From assembly GCA_947446625.1 (NCBI GenBank), contig CANFIE010000047.1, positions 1-14,529 on the forward strand: DNA of 14,529 bases, in the 5' to 3' direction. The notes below the pieces were generated by a model, which saw nothing but the letters and a program-made list of their open reading frames with translations, searched no databases and was not told the origin of the DNA. This DNA is from Acetobacteraceae bacterium (GTDB taxonomy: Bacteria > Pseudomonadota > Alphaproteobacteria > Acetobacterales > Acetobacteraceae). This document shows positions 13,753 through 14,529 of this stretch, piece after piece (positions within the stretch are counted from its first letter, which is position 1; every line of letters begins with the position of its first letter). Both the position numbers and the translations under genes were made by a program.

Positions 13753-14529
13753 GAATGGCCACCGCGGGGTCCAGCCGGGCGGCCTGCATGGCCGGAGCCA
13801 TGGCGGCCAGCACGCCGACCAGCGTGGCCAGCGCAATGGTGCCCAGCAGCAGGGTGGGGCTGAGCATGAAGGGGAACATCTCACTGCCATCGGGCAGGCG
13901 GGCCAGCTTGTTCCACAGCAGCAGGATGGCGCCGCCCAACATGCTGCCGAGGATGGCGCCGAGCAGCCCCATGGCGCCGCCCTGGATGAGAAAGACGCGC
14001 AGCACCTGGCCGCGCCGGGCGCCCATGGCGCGGAGGATGCCGATTTCGCGCGCGCGCTGCACCACCGAGACAACGAGCACGCTGGCCACGCCAAAGGCCG
14101 CCGAGAGGCCGACGGAAATCCGGATCAACAGGTTGGAGAGGTTCTGCGCCTGCACGGCGATGAAGAACTGCTTGTTGGTGAAGATCCAGCTGTCGGCCCG
14201 CACGCCGAAGCGGGGGGCGATGAGCTGCGCCGTAGTCTCGGCGGCGAAGGGGTCGGTGAGGCCGATTTCCAGGCTGGTGACGCCGCCGGGCAGGCCGAGC
14301 AGGCTTTGCCCGGTGCGCAGCGCCACGAAGGTGGTGCGCAGGTTCACGCCCTTGCTGCCAAGGTCGAAGATGCCGGTGATGGTGAGCGGGCGCGGGGTGC
14401 GGTCCCCCGTGCCGGCGATGATGCTGATCTTGTCCGCCACCGCCACGCCAAGCTGCTGGGCGAGGTCAACGCCGATGAGGATGTCGTCGCTGCGCAGGCG
14501 CATCTGGCCGCGCACAATGTAGTCCGGCA
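13745..14529 (-). CDS. ABC transporter permease, MacB/FtsX family (DevC/LolC-like), partial
   Basis: The frame is open to the window edge, so the N-terminal helix and the start are missing; about 261 residues are visible. The first half (through about the SWIFTNKQFF segment) is the end of a periplasmic MacB-type core domain. Then come three hydrophobic segments of the FtsX domain: one around IRISVGLSAAFGVASVLVVSVV, one around VFLIQGGAMGLLGAILGSMLGG, and one around LLLGTIALATLVGVLAAMAPA. Between the first two lies the conserved RAREIGILRAMGARRGQVLRVF loop that couples to the ATPase, and the protein ends with the usual AARLDPAVAIRG. It is directly followed, with an 8-base overlap, by its ATPase gene. 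The family includes lipoprotein-release and efflux systems; which one this is cannot be settled from the part seen. Confidence 0.88.
   Translation of the reverse strand, partial: PDYIVRGQMRLRSDDILIGVDLAQQLGVAVADKISIIAGTGDRTPRPLTITGIFDLGSKGVNLRTTFVALRTGQSLLGLPGGVTSLEIGLTDPFAAETTAQLIAPRFGVRADSWIFTNKQFFIAVQAQNLSNLLIRISVGLSAAFGVASVLVVSVVQRAREIGILRAMGARRGQVLRVFLIQGGAMGLLGAILGSMLGGAILLLWNKLARLPDGSEMFPFMLSPTLLLGTIALATLVGVLAAMAPAMQAARLDPAVAIRG

Noticed and set aside
13753..14094. N-terminal extension of the ABC ATPase
   Set aside because: This stretch overlaps the permease gene in another frame and encodes Cys/Trp/Pro/Ala-rich sequence; the GTG at 13752 gives a normal family length.

Overview
The window is GC-rich DNA from an alphaproteobacterium. 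A GapR/DUF2312 nucleoid protein, a DUF1244 protein and an alphaproteobacterial-style ABC1 kinase support this. The overall flavour suggests Rhodospirillales/Acetobacteraceae, but that finer placement is an inference. Genes are tightly packed, several overlap by a few bases, and I see no insertion sequence, phage genes, CRISPR array, rRNA or tRNA.

Layout: (1) 1-315 is the C-terminal end of a response-regulator receiver domain, cut by the window edge. (2) 323-3561, minus strand, is a two-gene unit: an M3 oligoendopeptidase F-like metallopeptidase followed, with a 4-base overlap, by an ABC1/UbiB-type kinase. (3) 3623-5431, plus strand and divergent from that unit, is a long-chain AMP-forming acyl-CoA synthetase. 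(4) 5438-5854, minus strand, is a small unrecognised membrane-anchored protein. (5) 5998-6537, plus strand, is a P-loop kinase of the adenylate-kinase/topology-modulation type.

(6) 6522-10810, minus strand, is the most interesting part: a four-gene unit reading DUF2946 protein, TonB-dependent receptor, secreted BNR-repeat (beta-propeller) protein with Cys/His clusters, TlpA-like thioredoxin. DUF2946 proteins head copper operons; in Bordetella pertussis one acts as a copper-sensing upstream ORF through a CXXC motif and a C-terminal RAPP arrest motif. This protein has CPLC and two RGPP motifs, and the short gap before the receptor gene holds two adjacent hairpins, one a perfect stem closed by a UUCG loop. 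I read the unit as a putative copper-uptake operon under translation-linked, post-transcriptional control.

(7) 10880-12157, plus strand, is an MFS transporter divergent from the copper-type operon; a perfect 10-base inverted repeat covers both start codons. (8) 12164-12283 is a composite palindromic element with TAGAGCA-type arms lying between convergent genes. (9) 12293-12955, minus strand, holds a DUF1244 protein and GapR. (10) 13024-14529, minus strand, holds an ABC transporter ATPase and its FtsX/MacB-type permease, the latter cut by the window edge.
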